58,533 nt of DNA, from NCBI GenBank assembly GCA_001796315.1, contig MGME01000039.1, forward strand, positions 8,772-67,304, read 5' to 3'. This document shows positions 25,700 to 34,225 of this stretch, piece after piece. Both the position numbers and the translations under genes were made by a program. Position 1 is the stretch's first letter, and every line of letters begins with the position of its first letter. Origin of the DNA: Chlamydiae bacterium RIFCSPLOWO2_12_FULL_49_12 (GTDB lineage: Bacteria; Chlamydiota; Chlamydiia; Chlamydiales; Rhabdochlamydiaceae). A model generated the notes under the pieces. It was not told the origin of the DNA. It saw only the letters and a program-made list of their open reading frames with translations, and did no database searches.

Positions 25700-27721
25700 A
25701 TGACAGAGATTAGAAATATTAGTTTTACGCTCTTCGAGAAAAATCACGCAGAGAGCGCAGCCGGTGCGCTCAACGACCCCACTCTCTCCCTTGCAGAGGG
25801 TTGTCTGAACTACATTGCAACAGACCTGGAAAAGAAAATCGACAAAACTCAAGCTCTCGTTAAAAGTTTTTTTACCGTAAAAAATAATTTTATTAATGAT
25901 ATAGATAATTATAAACGTCTATTTATTTCGGGAGAGGTCTCCCTCTCTTCCTTGCCTTGTATTTTAATCCGGTTCTCTCAAACCCTTCCCCAAAAGGCAA
26001 GCGAACTTTTAAAAGGCAACCCTGAAAGAGCAGCCCTTCAGGAGGTCGAAGAGGGGCTCGCATTTCTAGAAGGCATCATCAAACAAAATCATTCATCTAC
26101 GTATAATTACTTAGGCTTTTTTAAGAAAAAAAGAATAGAAACACTGTCAAACAAAGTCGCATCCTTAAAACAAATCGAAAAAACGATTCAAAGCGAGCGG
26201 GAGCGCTTTGCTCCCCTTGTCGACAAGATCCATCGCATTCAGGAGCTGTCGTTCTCATTCAACGCTCTTTTTGAAAAAGAAGAGAGACTCTTTACGGTCT
26301 TAGACCTTCTCAACTCATCACAGCAAAGTTTAGAAAAGCTGAAAATTACCGAGACTCAATTTTTAGAAACGCTTGCAGATTATTATGAATTAAAGACAAA
26401 AATCCTCACGCTGCATCAAGAATACCCCGCTCTTTTCGAGGCTCATCTTAAAGATCTTAAAGAGCGCCTTACAAAAGATCGCAAACTGTTCATGGGCCTA
26501 TCGAAATCCAACACTTTACAATTCATTCCGTTTTTAAAAGAGGCACTTAAAGAAGTGACCTTCCCTGAGGTCCTAGACAAAAAGAGTCCGGATTTTCTTT
26601 TCTTCGCACAAATTGCTCAAACCTACAGAGAATTTGCACAGATGACACCCCTTCCAAAAGAGTGCGCCATCGCCTACGATCTCGTTCAAAAAGTCGAAGC
26701 CTATCATCGCGTCCTGGATCTGTTAACGCATCATCGGCACTTAGAGATTCTTCAAGATGATCTTTTCCTCCTCTCTTCCTTGGATGAAAAGAGTCTGATC
26801 CCTCTAAAAGAGAAGCTTTCCGCAACTTTTCGCTTTGAAAACAGCAACAGCAGCCCTCAACGACAAAGAAAACTGTTTCAAGCTCTACAAAAGATAGCCT
26901 CTATCTGCCCGAAGCTCTTAGATCCTTTCCTGACGAGCTGGATGACAAGCTCTACGGAAACGCTAAAGGATCTTCCCTCTATCGATCATAAAAAGCACCT
27001 TGCCGTTTTCACTGAAGAGGTAAAAGAGTTGATGTTCGCGAGCATGTTTGAACTGTTGAATCAAGACCGCCTCCATGACATCTCCCTCTCTTTTCTTTTA
27101 GACTTTCACAGCCTCTCACCGGATTATTCTGTTTTCCAGCAACTTCTTGTAGAACGCCTAAAGCAGCGCTTTTTAATAAAAGAGAGCGCAGAAAAGCTGG
27201 CCCCCTTTCTCTGCCAGCTGAAACGTCTTCTTTGTCTAAGACCTGAGTTCAACAGCTCCTCTCTTCAGAAGCTTTTCAACAACATCTTCTTATCCCATCC
27301 TCAAAGCGCCCTTCTGATGAAAGCCTTTAACGAACATTCCTATCCTATCAATCAAGGATGGGAAACGAAAAACTGCGCTCACTGCATTCAGGAGTGCATC
27401 GATCTCGATCTTTTGGATGAACTCAGTCCCGATGAGACCCTCTTTCTCTACCGAAGTTTTCGTTTAAAGGAAGTCTTCCGCACGCATGTACAAGAGATCT
27501 TTGAGAACAAAACACTCAAGGAGCTCAAGCGGTTTCGCAAAGAACAATTAGATCCTTTTTTACAGAAGAACTCCAACTTTAAAAGTGTAGATTTTGTTCA
27601 AGACTTTATCAAAAAGACGGACACGGGGTTCTCTCTCATCTCTTTCTTCACCGACCTTATCCTCTGCTTGGTTTCTTTTCTTTTCTCTTTCAATCGACAC
27701 CCAAACAATTCCAAAAATTAG
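25700..27721 (+). CDS. Large helical protein with C-terminal membrane segment
   Basis: The 673-residue protein is predicted largely alpha-helical (Leu/Lys/Glu-rich, with coiled-coil-like stretches at residues about 130-260). It ends with a hydrophobic segment (SLISFFTDLILCLVSFLFSF) followed by a short basic tail, as in tail-anchored or inclusion-membrane proteins. No signal peptide or enzymatic motif is seen, and I do not recognise the family. No Shine-Dalgarno precedes the ATG. Its last 70 codons are the source of a tandem duplication that also created the chimeric gene at 27786. A host-interaction role is a guess from the architecture. Confidence 0.8.
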   Translation: MTEIRNISFTLFEKNHAESAAGALNDPTLSLAEGCLNYIATDLEKKIDKTQALVKSFFTVKNNFINDIDNYKRLFISGEVSLSSLPCILIRFSQTLPQKASELLKGNPERAALQEVEEGLAFLEGIIKQNHSSTYNYLGFFKKKRIETLSNKVASLKQIEKTIQSERERFAPLVDKIHRIQELSFSFNALFEKEERLFTVLDLLNSSQQSLEKLKITETQFLETLADYYELKTKILTLHQEYPALFEAHLKDLKERLTKDRKLFMGLSKSNTLQFIPFLKEALKEVTFPEVLDKKSPDFLFFAQIAQTYREFAQMTPLPKECAIAYDLVQKVEAYHRVLDLLTHHRHLEILQDDLFLLSSLDEKSLIPLKEKLSATFRFENSNSSPQRQRKLFQALQKIASICPKLLDPFLTSWMTSSTETLKDLPSIDHKKHLAVFTEEVKELMFASMFELLNQDRLHDISLSFLLDFHSLSPDYSVFQQLLVERLKQRFLIKESAEKLAPFLCQLKRLLCLRPEFNSSSLQKLFNNIFLSHPQSALLMKAFNEHSYPINQGWETKNCAHCIQECIDLDLLDELSPDETLFLYRSFRLKEVFRTHVQEIFENKTLKELKRFRKEQLDPFLQKNSNFKSVDFVQDFIKKTDTGFSLISFFTDLILCLVSFLFSFNRHPNNSKN

Positions 27722-28331
27722 CGTCAAAAATAATCAGTTTTTTCTTGCTCACCTGTGAAGAATGCACTACTCTTTTTTGTAATTTATGCTAAAAACTCTT
27801 CTCACTCTTTTGCTCTTCGTGCCGGCATCACTTCTTTATTCTGCTCCGGAAAGGCAAAAAAAGATCTATCTGGATCCCTCGGGAATTCGGCTAGTGGAAA
27901 AAGAGATCTTTGTCCAGAAAACACTCAAGGAGCTCAAGCGGTTTCGCAAAGAACAATTAGATCCTTTTTTACAGAAGAACTCCAACTTTAAAAGTGTAGA
28001 TTTTGTTCAAGACTTTATCAAAAAGACGGACACGGGGTTCTCTCTCATCTCTTTCTTCACCGACCTTATCCTCTGCTTGGTTTCTTTTCTTTTCTCTTTC
28101 AATCGACACCCAAACAATTCCAAAAATTAGGAAAGCGTCAAAAATAATCAGTTTTTTCTTGCTCACCTGTGAAGAATGCACTACTCTTTTTTGTAATTTA
28201 TGCTAAAAACTCTTCTCACTCTTTTGCTCTTCGTGCCGGCATCACTTCTTTATTCTGCTCCGGAAAGGCAAAAAAAGATCTATCTGGATCCCTCGGGAAT
28301 TCGGCTAGGGGAAAAAGAGATCTTTGTCCAG
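27509..28331 (+). repeat. Tandem duplication of 409/414 bp
   Basis: Unit 1 (27509-27917) and unit 2 (27918-28331) are near-identical. Each runs from the 3' end of the 673-residue gene, through the intergenic gap, into the 5' end of the small secreted-protein gene. They differ by a 5-bp insertion (GAAAG) after the stop in unit 2 and by one T/G change. The shared GAGATCTTTG at the junctions suggests the microhomology used. Confidence 0.93.
27786..28130 (+). CDS. Chimeric gene made by the tandem duplication
   Basis: The 114-residue product joins the first 44 residues of the small secreted protein (signal peptide MLKTLLTLLLFVPASLLYS, then up to EIFVQ) in frame to the last 70 residues of the 673-residue protein (KTLKELKRF to the C-terminal membrane segment). 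It would be a new exported, membrane-anchored protein. Frame preservation and the few differences show that it is young; whether it is expressed is unknown. No ribosome site is visible, as for the parent at 28200. Confidence 0.7.
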   Translation: MLKTLLTLLLFVPASLLYSAPERQKKIYLDPSGIRLVEKEIFVQKTLKELKRFRKEQLDPFLQKNSNFKSVDFVQDFIKKTDTGFSLISFFTDLILCLVSFLFSFNRHPNNSKN

Positions 28332-28568
28332 ATCGACGATGAGTGGGTGAGTGTCGCGGCGCTTTATGCTGACGGAAAAGGACTCTATACTCTCCCCGCT
28401 TCTTTTTACCTCCCCTGGAAATGCAAAATATGCCATACGCTAAACGAGGGATGGTGCGCCGTTTGTCAAACAGCGGATTGTCCAGGAAAGCGCCCCCCAA
28501 AATTCTCCCTCCCCAAACCGCCGTTTCCTTTCCTTCCGCCCGAAGAACTGCCTCTCCTTTTTCAATAG
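28200..28568 (+). CDS. Small secreted cysteine-rich protein
   Basis: The 122-residue protein has a signal peptide cleaved near LLYS-APE. The mature part has WKCKICHTLNEGWCAVCQ, two CxxC pairs that could form a zinc ribbon or disulfides, followed by a third cysteine (DCPGK). A proline-rich tail (KFSLPKPPFPFLPPEELP) ends the protein. It is probably periplasmic or surface-located. I do not recognise the family. Its first 44 codons are duplicated upstream in the chimeric gene. It converges on transketolase. Confidence 0.75.
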   Translation: MLKTLLTLLLFVPASLLYSAPERQKKIYLDPSGIRLGEKEIFVQIDDEWVSVAALYADGKGLYTLPASFYLPWKCKICHTLNEGWCAVCQTADCPGKRPPKFSLPKPPFPFLPPEELPLLFQ

Positions 28569-28598
28569 CGTATTAAATGCGAGCCTTAAGGCGCGAGT

Positions 28599-30602
28599 TC
28601 ATCTCCCGGATGCTCGGGTCAAAAGATGGTTGAGGATAGCATCCACGGTAAAGCCGAACTCCGCTTTGACAGTGCTTAAAGGAGCGGAGAGGCCAAAATT
28701 GTCGATACCCATTGCAATCCCCTCTCTGCCAATCCAGCGATGCCAGCCCAACGTAGCGCCGGCTTCGATGCTGACGCGCTTTCCGCACTCCTGCCCCAAA
28801 ACCGACTCCTGATAGGTTTCAGGCTGCTTCTCGAAGAGTTCCCAGCAAGGCATCGAGACGACACGTGTTGCCTTCCCCACCTTTTCCAGCTCTAAAGCCA
28901 CGTCCAAAGCAAGGCTTACTTCCGATCCCGTGGCAATCAAAGTAAAGTGGGCCTTCCCGCTCTCTTTTTTTAAGATGTACGCCCCCCTTCCCACTCCCTC
29001 ATCATAGGGAACATGCGTCTCCGTCAGTTCAAAAAGCGCCTGGCGTGAGAGGATCAGAGCAGTCGGACCCAAATAGCGAAGAGCGGCAATCCATGCCCGT
29101 TTAACCTCCCAATTGTCCGCCGGCCGAATGACATGAAGGTGGGGAATGGCGCGCAAAGCCGCCAGCTGCTCAATGGGCTGGTGCGTGGGGCCGTCCTCGC
29201 CTAAAAGGACGGAGTCGTGGGTTAGCTGATAGATCACCTGAATTTTTGAAAGAGCGGCGAGGCGCATGGCATTGCGCATGTAGTCCGAAAAGATAAGAAA
29301 CGTGCCCACAAAAGGGATGATCAGATCGGTTTGGGCAAGTCCTGTCGCCATCGCTCCCATTGCAAATTCGCGCACGCCAAACTTGATATTTCTTCCCCGA
29401 AAATCTTTAGGACCCACGATGCCGAAGTGCTTCATCATCGTCATGTCCGAACAGGAGAGATCTCCGGACCCCCCGTAAAGGTAGGGAAGCATGTCGCCGA
29501 GAACCTTGAGCACGCATTGCGACGCAGATCTTCCGGCAAGAGGCGTCTTCATCTCGATTGCATCCAACCTCTTTTCCAGATCGTCGGGGAGCCTCTTTTC
29601 TACCATCTCCATAAACTCGCCATAGCGCTCGGGTCTTTCCTCGGACCACTGTCGAAGCATCTCCTTCCACTTGCGCTCTAAAAGAGCATCCGCCTTTCCT
29701 CTCTTTTCGAAAAAACTCTTCACGGATTGCGGGACGAAAAACTCCTCTTCCGGAAGACCCAAAGCTCGTTTACTCTCTTTCACCTCTTCGATACCCAGAG
29801 GAGCGCCATGAGCCTCGTGCGTCCCCTCCTTGTGCGGAGAGCCTTTTCCAATGATGGTCTGCATCTCGATGAAACAGGGCCTCTTTTGATTCTCCTTGAT
29901 TTGTGTAAAAATCGCATCCATGGCATCCAAGTCATAGCCCGAAAGTTCATAGACATCAAAACCATAGGCTCGGTAGCGCGCCTTGGTGTCCTCGGAAAAA
30001 CACTCCGCTAGCGGACCATCAAGACAGACATGGTTGGCATCGTGGATGATCACAAGGTTGTCGAGCCCCAAGTGGCCCGCAAGAGAGGAAGCTTCCGAGG
30101 AGACGCCCTCCATCATGTCGCCGTCTCCTGCCAAACAGTAGACCTTCCCGGTAAAGAGAGGGAATTTTTCTTCATTAAAACGTTGTGCAAGAAGTTTGAT
30201 TCCCAGGGCCTGTCCTACGGCAGCCGCAACTCCCTGTCCCAAAGGACCGGCTGTGGTCTCCACGCCTTCTGTCAACCCATACTCCGGGTGGCCCGGCGTT
30301 TTAGAGTGGTTTTGTCGAAACTGCTTTATGTCGTCCATGGTTAAGGAAAACCCTGCAAGATGAAGACAGGCGTAGACAAGCATCGAACCGTGCCCCGCGG
30401 AGAGAATGAGGCGATCACGATTCAACCACTTGGGATTTTGAGGGTTATATCGAAGCTGCTTCCCATACATGAAGGCTCCGAATTCAGCACATCCCATGGG
30501 GAGTCCCGGGTGGCCGGAATTGGCCTTCTGCACAGCCTCCATTGCCAATTGACGAATCGTTCCTCCAATCACACTCAACTGCTTCTTTAAGGATTCATCC
30601 AT
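28599..30602 (-). CDS. tkt: Transketolase
   Basis: The 667-residue thiamine-diphosphate enzyme of the pentose phosphate pathway moves two-carbon ketol units between sugar phosphates. ThDP/Mg binding is seen in GDGDMMEGVSSEA near residue 145, the N-terminal signature in SGHPGLPMGCAEF, and the pyrimidine domain in GGSGDLSCSD and the THDSVLLGEDGPTHQP loop. The ATG at 30602 is chosen, with AGGAG 7 bp upstream, over an upstream start at 30632. The gene is divergent from the NHLM cassette. Chlamydia has this gene (CT750) next to alaS and amn; here they are separated by inserted genes. Confidence 0.97.
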   Translation of the reverse strand: MDESLKKQLSVIGGTIRQLAMEAVQKANSGHPGLPMGCAEFGAFMYGKQLRYNPQNPKWLNRDRLILSAGHGSMLVYACLHLAGFSLTMDDIKQFRQNHSKTPGHPEYGLTEGVETTAGPLGQGVAAAVGQALGIKLLAQRFNEEKFPLFTGKVYCLAGDGDMMEGVSSEASSLAGHLGLDNLVIIHDANHVCLDGPLAECFSEDTKARYRAYGFDVYELSGYDLDAMDAIFTQIKENQKRPCFIEMQTIIGKGSPHKEGTHEAHGAPLGIEEVKESKRALGLPEEEFFVPQSVKSFFEKRGKADALLERKWKEMLRQWSEERPERYGEFMEMVEKRLPDDLEKRLDAIEMKTPLAGRSASQCVLKVLGDMLPYLYGGSGDLSCSDMTMMKHFGIVGPKDFRGRNIKFGVREFAMGAMATGLAQTDLIIPFVGTFLIFSDYMRNAMRLAALSKIQVIYQLTHDSVLLGEDGPTHQPIEQLAALRAIPHLHVIRPADNWEVKRAWIAALRYLGPTALILSRQALFELTETHVPYDEGVGRGAYILKKESGKAHFTLIATGSEVSLALDVALELEKVGKATRVVSMPCWELFEKQPETYQESVLGQECGKRVSIEAGATLGWHRWIGREGIAMGIDNFGLSAPLSTVKAEFGFTVDAILNHLLTRASGR

Positions 30603-30712
30603 GAATAGACTCCTGATTTGCTGACAGAGCACTAGGATAGATCATTCTCTCTTAACTGCAAAACCTTATACTGCCTGTCCCAAATTCGCCATTTTGAACG
30701 GCGCGGGGCAAA

Positions 30713-30734
30713 CTCGACTTTGTCGCCTGCCTCC
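30713..30734. repeat. Remnant end of the 181-bp palindromic element
   Basis: CTCGACTTTG followed by TCGCCTGCCTC matches the outer and sub-terminal parts of the element's right end in inverse orientation, with the piece between them deleted. It is probably a decayed fourth copy in the gap upstream of the HlyD-like gene. Confidence 0.45.
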
Positions 30735-30777
30735 ATTTTCTGTTCAACCAAATTAAAAAATATTTTATACAGAAAAC

Positions 30778-31992
30778 ATGCAAACCCCTCTCTTTCGACA
30801 AGTCTCTTTAGAGAGGCTCAGTTCGCCCGAACAGCTAGACCAGCTGCTCGTCATCGTCAAAATCAAAGGATGGATCGCCCTTCTGACGCTCCTTCTGCTT
30901 CTCATTTCCCTTTTGACCTGGTCTTTTTTAGGAAGAATTCCCATCACAGCCAGCGGAAAAGGAGTTCTTTTAGACCCGCGCGGTCTGCAAACGGTGAGCA
31001 GCCGAACAAATGGCCGGGTGTTGCGCATTTTTATCCAGACGGGGCAAGAGATCAAAAAAAATCAGGTCCTGCTCATTTTGGACAATCCCCTCCTTGAGAG
31101 GAAAGAAAGAGAACTGATTCAGGAGATTGCAAATCTCCAAGAGGATCTCTTTAAAGAAAAAGCTCTCGTTGAAGAGGAGATGAAGCTCAGAAAAGTTGAG
31201 GCAGAGCGCAAACTAAAGTTAGAAACTCTTCTTCTGGAAAACTATCAGGCAAAGCTGGCACTCCTAAAGCACGAGCTCTCCCTTTGCAAAACTGAAGAGA
31301 AGAGCAGGCTAGAGCAGGAGATCCTTGAGCAAAAAAACGTTGTCGAAACCCAAAACGCCTCCATGGATCTCGCTCAAATGCAACTGATGCTTCAGCAAAC
31401 CAACGAAAGGGTATGGGATCTGGAACGCGCGCTCATTACACAGAAAGAAGAGCTTCATGGCATTCAAGCTCAAAAAGAGGATCTTGCCGTAAAAGCTCCC
31501 GTGGAAGGGCAGATCATTGAAATCGATACCGCCGTCGGCAGAGCCATAGAGGCCGGAGAGCCCCTTTTTTGGATCCAGGCCGCAGAGAGAAAAAAACTCC
31601 TTTCTTTTTACAGTTTTGTTCCCCTTCAGACGGGCATGCAGATCCAAGTAGGCATGAGCGCCCAGATCTCTCTTATGAACGTCGATGCCCAAAGCTATGG
31701 CCAAATCGCGGGAAAGGTGTCAAGATCTCTCCCTTACGCTGCCGCCCTAAGCGCACAATACTTAGCCGGCATTCCCTCTCGTATTCTCAAAGAGTATTTG
31801 CAAGCTGATCCCGCCGCACATCTTGTCGTCATCGACCCCCTCTTGGACCCCTCTGCACCGACAGGATATCGATGGACCACGGGAAAAGGGCCGTCACCAG
31901 AAGAGATCCAGCCGGGCGCCGTCGGCGAGGTGCGCATCCTTTTAGAAAGCAAACGGCCGATCTCCTATGCCATCCCCATTTTCAAGGAATAG
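30778..31992 (+). CDS. HlyD-like membrane fusion protein of an NHLM-type export system
   Basis: The 404-residue periplasmic adaptor is the first gene of a three-gene exporter. One transmembrane helix lies at residues about 31-51. A first lipoyl-like half is at about 60-105 (GRVLRIFIQTGQEIKKNQVLLIL), a long coiled coil at about 105-245, and a second lipoyl half at 250-280 (VKAPVEGQIIEIDTAVGRAIEAGEPLF). A beta-barrel-like part follows. This is the pattern of the NHLM (nitrile-hydratase-leader microcin) secretion protein. The next gene starts 10 bp after its stop. It is short for an RTX-type HlyD and has an extra C-terminal domain typical of this group. Confidence 0.85.
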   Translation: MQTPLFRQVSLERLSSPEQLDQLLVIVKIKGWIALLTLLLLLISLLTWSFLGRIPITASGKGVLLDPRGLQTVSSRTNGRVLRIFIQTGQEIKKNQVLLILDNPLLERKERELIQEIANLQEDLFKEKALVEEEMKLRKVEAERKLKLETLLLENYQAKLALLKHELSLCKTEEKSRLEQEILEQKNVVETQNASMDLAQMQLMLQQTNERVWDLERALITQKEELHGIQAQKEDLAVKAPVEGQIIEIDTAVGRAIEAGEPLFWIQAAERKKLLSFYSFVPLQTGMQIQVGMSAQISLMNVDAQSYGQIAGKVSRSLPYAAALSAQYLAGIPSRILKEYLQADPAAHLVVIDPLLDPSAPTGYRWTTGKGPSPEEIQPGAVGEVRILLESKRPISYAIPIFKE

Positions 31993-32002
31993 GAGGGTGT
32001 CT

Positions 32003-34225
32003 ATGGAGGCAAGAGAAGAAGAGAGCCCCGCTTTAAAAGCCCGTCATTTCTGGAGAACAAGAACTCCCACCGTCATCCAAATGGAAGCGGTCGAGTGCGG
32101 AGCCGCCGCCCTTTCCATCATCCTTTCCCATTTTGGACGCTACGTTCCCTTAGAAGAGCTCCGCATTGAATGCGGAGTCTCAAGAGATGGAAGCAACGCC
32201 TTGAACTTGGTCAAAGCAGCAAGGAAATATGGACTGGAGGGCCATGGCTACCGGCTCGAGCTGGAGGACGTCTTCGAGGTCTCTTCCCCCGCAATCCTTT
32301 TTTGGGAATTTAACCACTTTCTGGTGCTCGATGGCTTTGGGAAAGAGTGCGTCTACTTAAACGACCCCTCAACGGGACCGCGCACGGTGAGTTACGAAGA
32401 GTTCGACCAGGGCTATATCGGGATCGTCCTCCTCTTTGAACCACAGGAGAGCTTTCAAAAGGGAGGAAAACCGCCCAGCATCGCAAAAGAGCTCTTCCAC
32501 CGTCTGAAAAGCGTTCACTCCCCTCTCTTATATCTCTTTCTTGCAGGACTCTGCCTCCTCATTCCGGGCCTTGCGCTTCCCGCCTTCACGCGCATCTTTA
32601 TTGATAATCTCCTGATTGCGCATCTCGTCTCCTGGAAGTGGGATTTTCTCTTTGCCATTCTCATCGCAGTCGGCTTTCAGGGAGTGCTGACAGCTCTCCA
32701 AAACCACTTCTTAACCCGACTGAACGGCAAACTCTCCCTTCGCTTCTCCAGTGATTTTCTCTGGCATATCCTGCGTCTCCCCCTCTCCTTTTATGCACAG
32801 CGTTACACAGGCGAGATCGCCTACCGGACCAATTTCAATAACAAGGTCAGCCAACAGCTGACAGGGCCGCTAGCTACCATCTCTATCAATCTGCTGCTTA
32901 TCCTCTTTTACGGCCTCATCATGTTCCAGTACGATCTGATCATTGCGTGGATCGGAATCCTTGCCGCGCTTTTCAACCTGGGGATGATGCTCCTGATTCA
33001 ACGGGCGCGTACGGACGCCTATTCCCGACTGCAACAAGAGCGCTCCAAAGCTTTAGGAAATGCCTTAGGAGGGTTGCAGCACATCGAAACCATCAAAGCG
33101 ACCGGCACCGAGAGCGATTTTTTTGCCCGCTTTTCTGGCTATTTTACAAAAAACGTTAACGTCCAGCAGGAAATCAGTCGCAAAGACGCCCTCCTCTCCA
33201 CTTTTCCTCTCTTATTTCAGTCTCTAGCGGTCATGGTTCTGCTTTCCCTGGGAGCCTTAAGGGCAATTCAGGGAGATCTTACCGTCGGCATGCTGATCGC
33301 TTTCCAAATGCTCCTAATGACCTTTCTGAAACCCGTTGGAAAATTTGTCAACTTCGGCCAGATGATTCAAACGATGAAGATCGACATCGGACGCTTAAAC
33401 GACGTTCTCTTTTATCCCATCGATCGGAGCTATCTCATCCCTCCGGCCGAAGATCTTGCCGCTGTCAAAAAACTCAAAGGGCGCCTTGAATTTAAAAACG
33501 TCGTCTTTGGCTACAGTCCTCTCTCTCCCCCCTTAATTGAAAATTTAAGCTTCATCATCAAACCCGGACAGAGGCTAGCTCTCGTGGGTCCTACGGGATG
33601 CGGCAAATCCACCCTTGCAAAACTGGCCGCCGGACTCTATTTCCCCTGGAGCGGAGAGATTCTCTACGATGGACAGCCCTACGCCCATCTCAATAGAGAG
33701 GCTCTGCACCACTCTTTGGCAGCAGTGGATCAGGAGATCTTTCTCTTTTCCGGAACCATCCGCGACAACCTCACCCTCTGGGATAAGACCGTCGAAGAAC
33801 AGATCCTTTTGCAAGCAACTCAAGACGCCTGCATCCATGAAGAGATCTTACTACGTCAAAGAGGATACAACACTCTGCTCACAGAGGCGGGAAGAAACTT
33901 AAGCGGAGGACAGAGACAGAGGCTCGAAATCGCACGCTCCTTAGTCTCTTCTCCTTCCCTCCTCATCCTCGATGAAGCGACGAGCTCTTTGGATTCCGAG
34001 ACAGAAAAAGAGATCTCCGACAATTTAAGGCGCCGCGGATGCTCCTGTCTGATGATCGCACACCGTTTAAGCACCATCCAGGATTGCGACGAGATCCTCG
34101 TCCTTAAAGAAGGAAAGCTTCAGCAACGGGGGACCCATGAAACATTAAAACAGATCCCGGGGCTCTACCAAGACTTAGTAAAAAGCGAAACTTTTTATGA
34201 ATCATCCGCTGTTTCAACTCTTTAA
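32003..34225 (+). CDS. NHLM-type C39 peptidase / ABC transporter
   Basis: The 740-residue protein has an N-terminal C39 cysteine peptidase that cleaves leaders after a double glycine. The triad is complete: Cys32 (VECGAA), His105 (EFNHFLVL) and Asp121 (LNDPSTG). A six-helix ABC membrane domain spans residues about 165-450. The nucleotide-binding domain has Walker A GPTGCGKST near 528, signature LSGGQRQR near 633 and Walker B LLILDEATSSLD near 654. AGGAGG at 31991-31996, 6 bp before the ATG, sets the start; the longer frame from 31967 would overlap the upstream gene. It would mature and export the substrate peptide. Confidence 0.93.
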   Translation: MEAREEESPALKARHFWRTRTPTVIQMEAVECGAAALSIILSHFGRYVPLEELRIECGVSRDGSNALNLVKAARKYGLEGHGYRLELEDVFEVSSPAILFWEFNHFLVLDGFGKECVYLNDPSTGPRTVSYEEFDQGYIGIVLLFEPQESFQKGGKPPSIAKELFHRLKSVHSPLLYLFLAGLCLLIPGLALPAFTRIFIDNLLIAHLVSWKWDFLFAILIAVGFQGVLTALQNHFLTRLNGKLSLRFSSDFLWHILRLPLSFYAQRYTGEIAYRTNFNNKVSQQLTGPLATISINLLLILFYGLIMFQYDLIIAWIGILAALFNLGMMLLIQRARTDAYSRLQQERSKALGNALGGLQHIETIKATGTESDFFARFSGYFTKNVNVQQEISRKDALLSTFPLLFQSLAVMVLLSLGALRAIQGDLTVGMLIAFQMLLMTFLKPVGKFVNFGQMIQTMKIDIGRLNDVLFYPIDRSYLIPPAEDLAAVKKLKGRLEFKNVVFGYSPLSPPLIENLSFIIKPGQRLALVGPTGCGKSTLAKLAAGLYFPWSGEILYDGQPYAHLNREALHHSLAAVDQEIFLFSGTIRDNLTLWDKTVEEQILLQATQDACIHEEILLRQRGYNTLLTEAGRNLSGGQRQRLEIARSLVSSPSLLILDEATSSLDSETEKEISDNLRRRGCSCLMIAHRLSTIQDCDEILVLKEGKLQQRGTHETLKQIPGLYQDLVKSETFYESSAVSTL

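Noticed and set aside
28200-28568. Secreted cysteine-rich protein as the missing NHLM precursor
   Set aside because: It has a normal signal peptide rather than a double-glycine leader and lies on the far side of transketolase.
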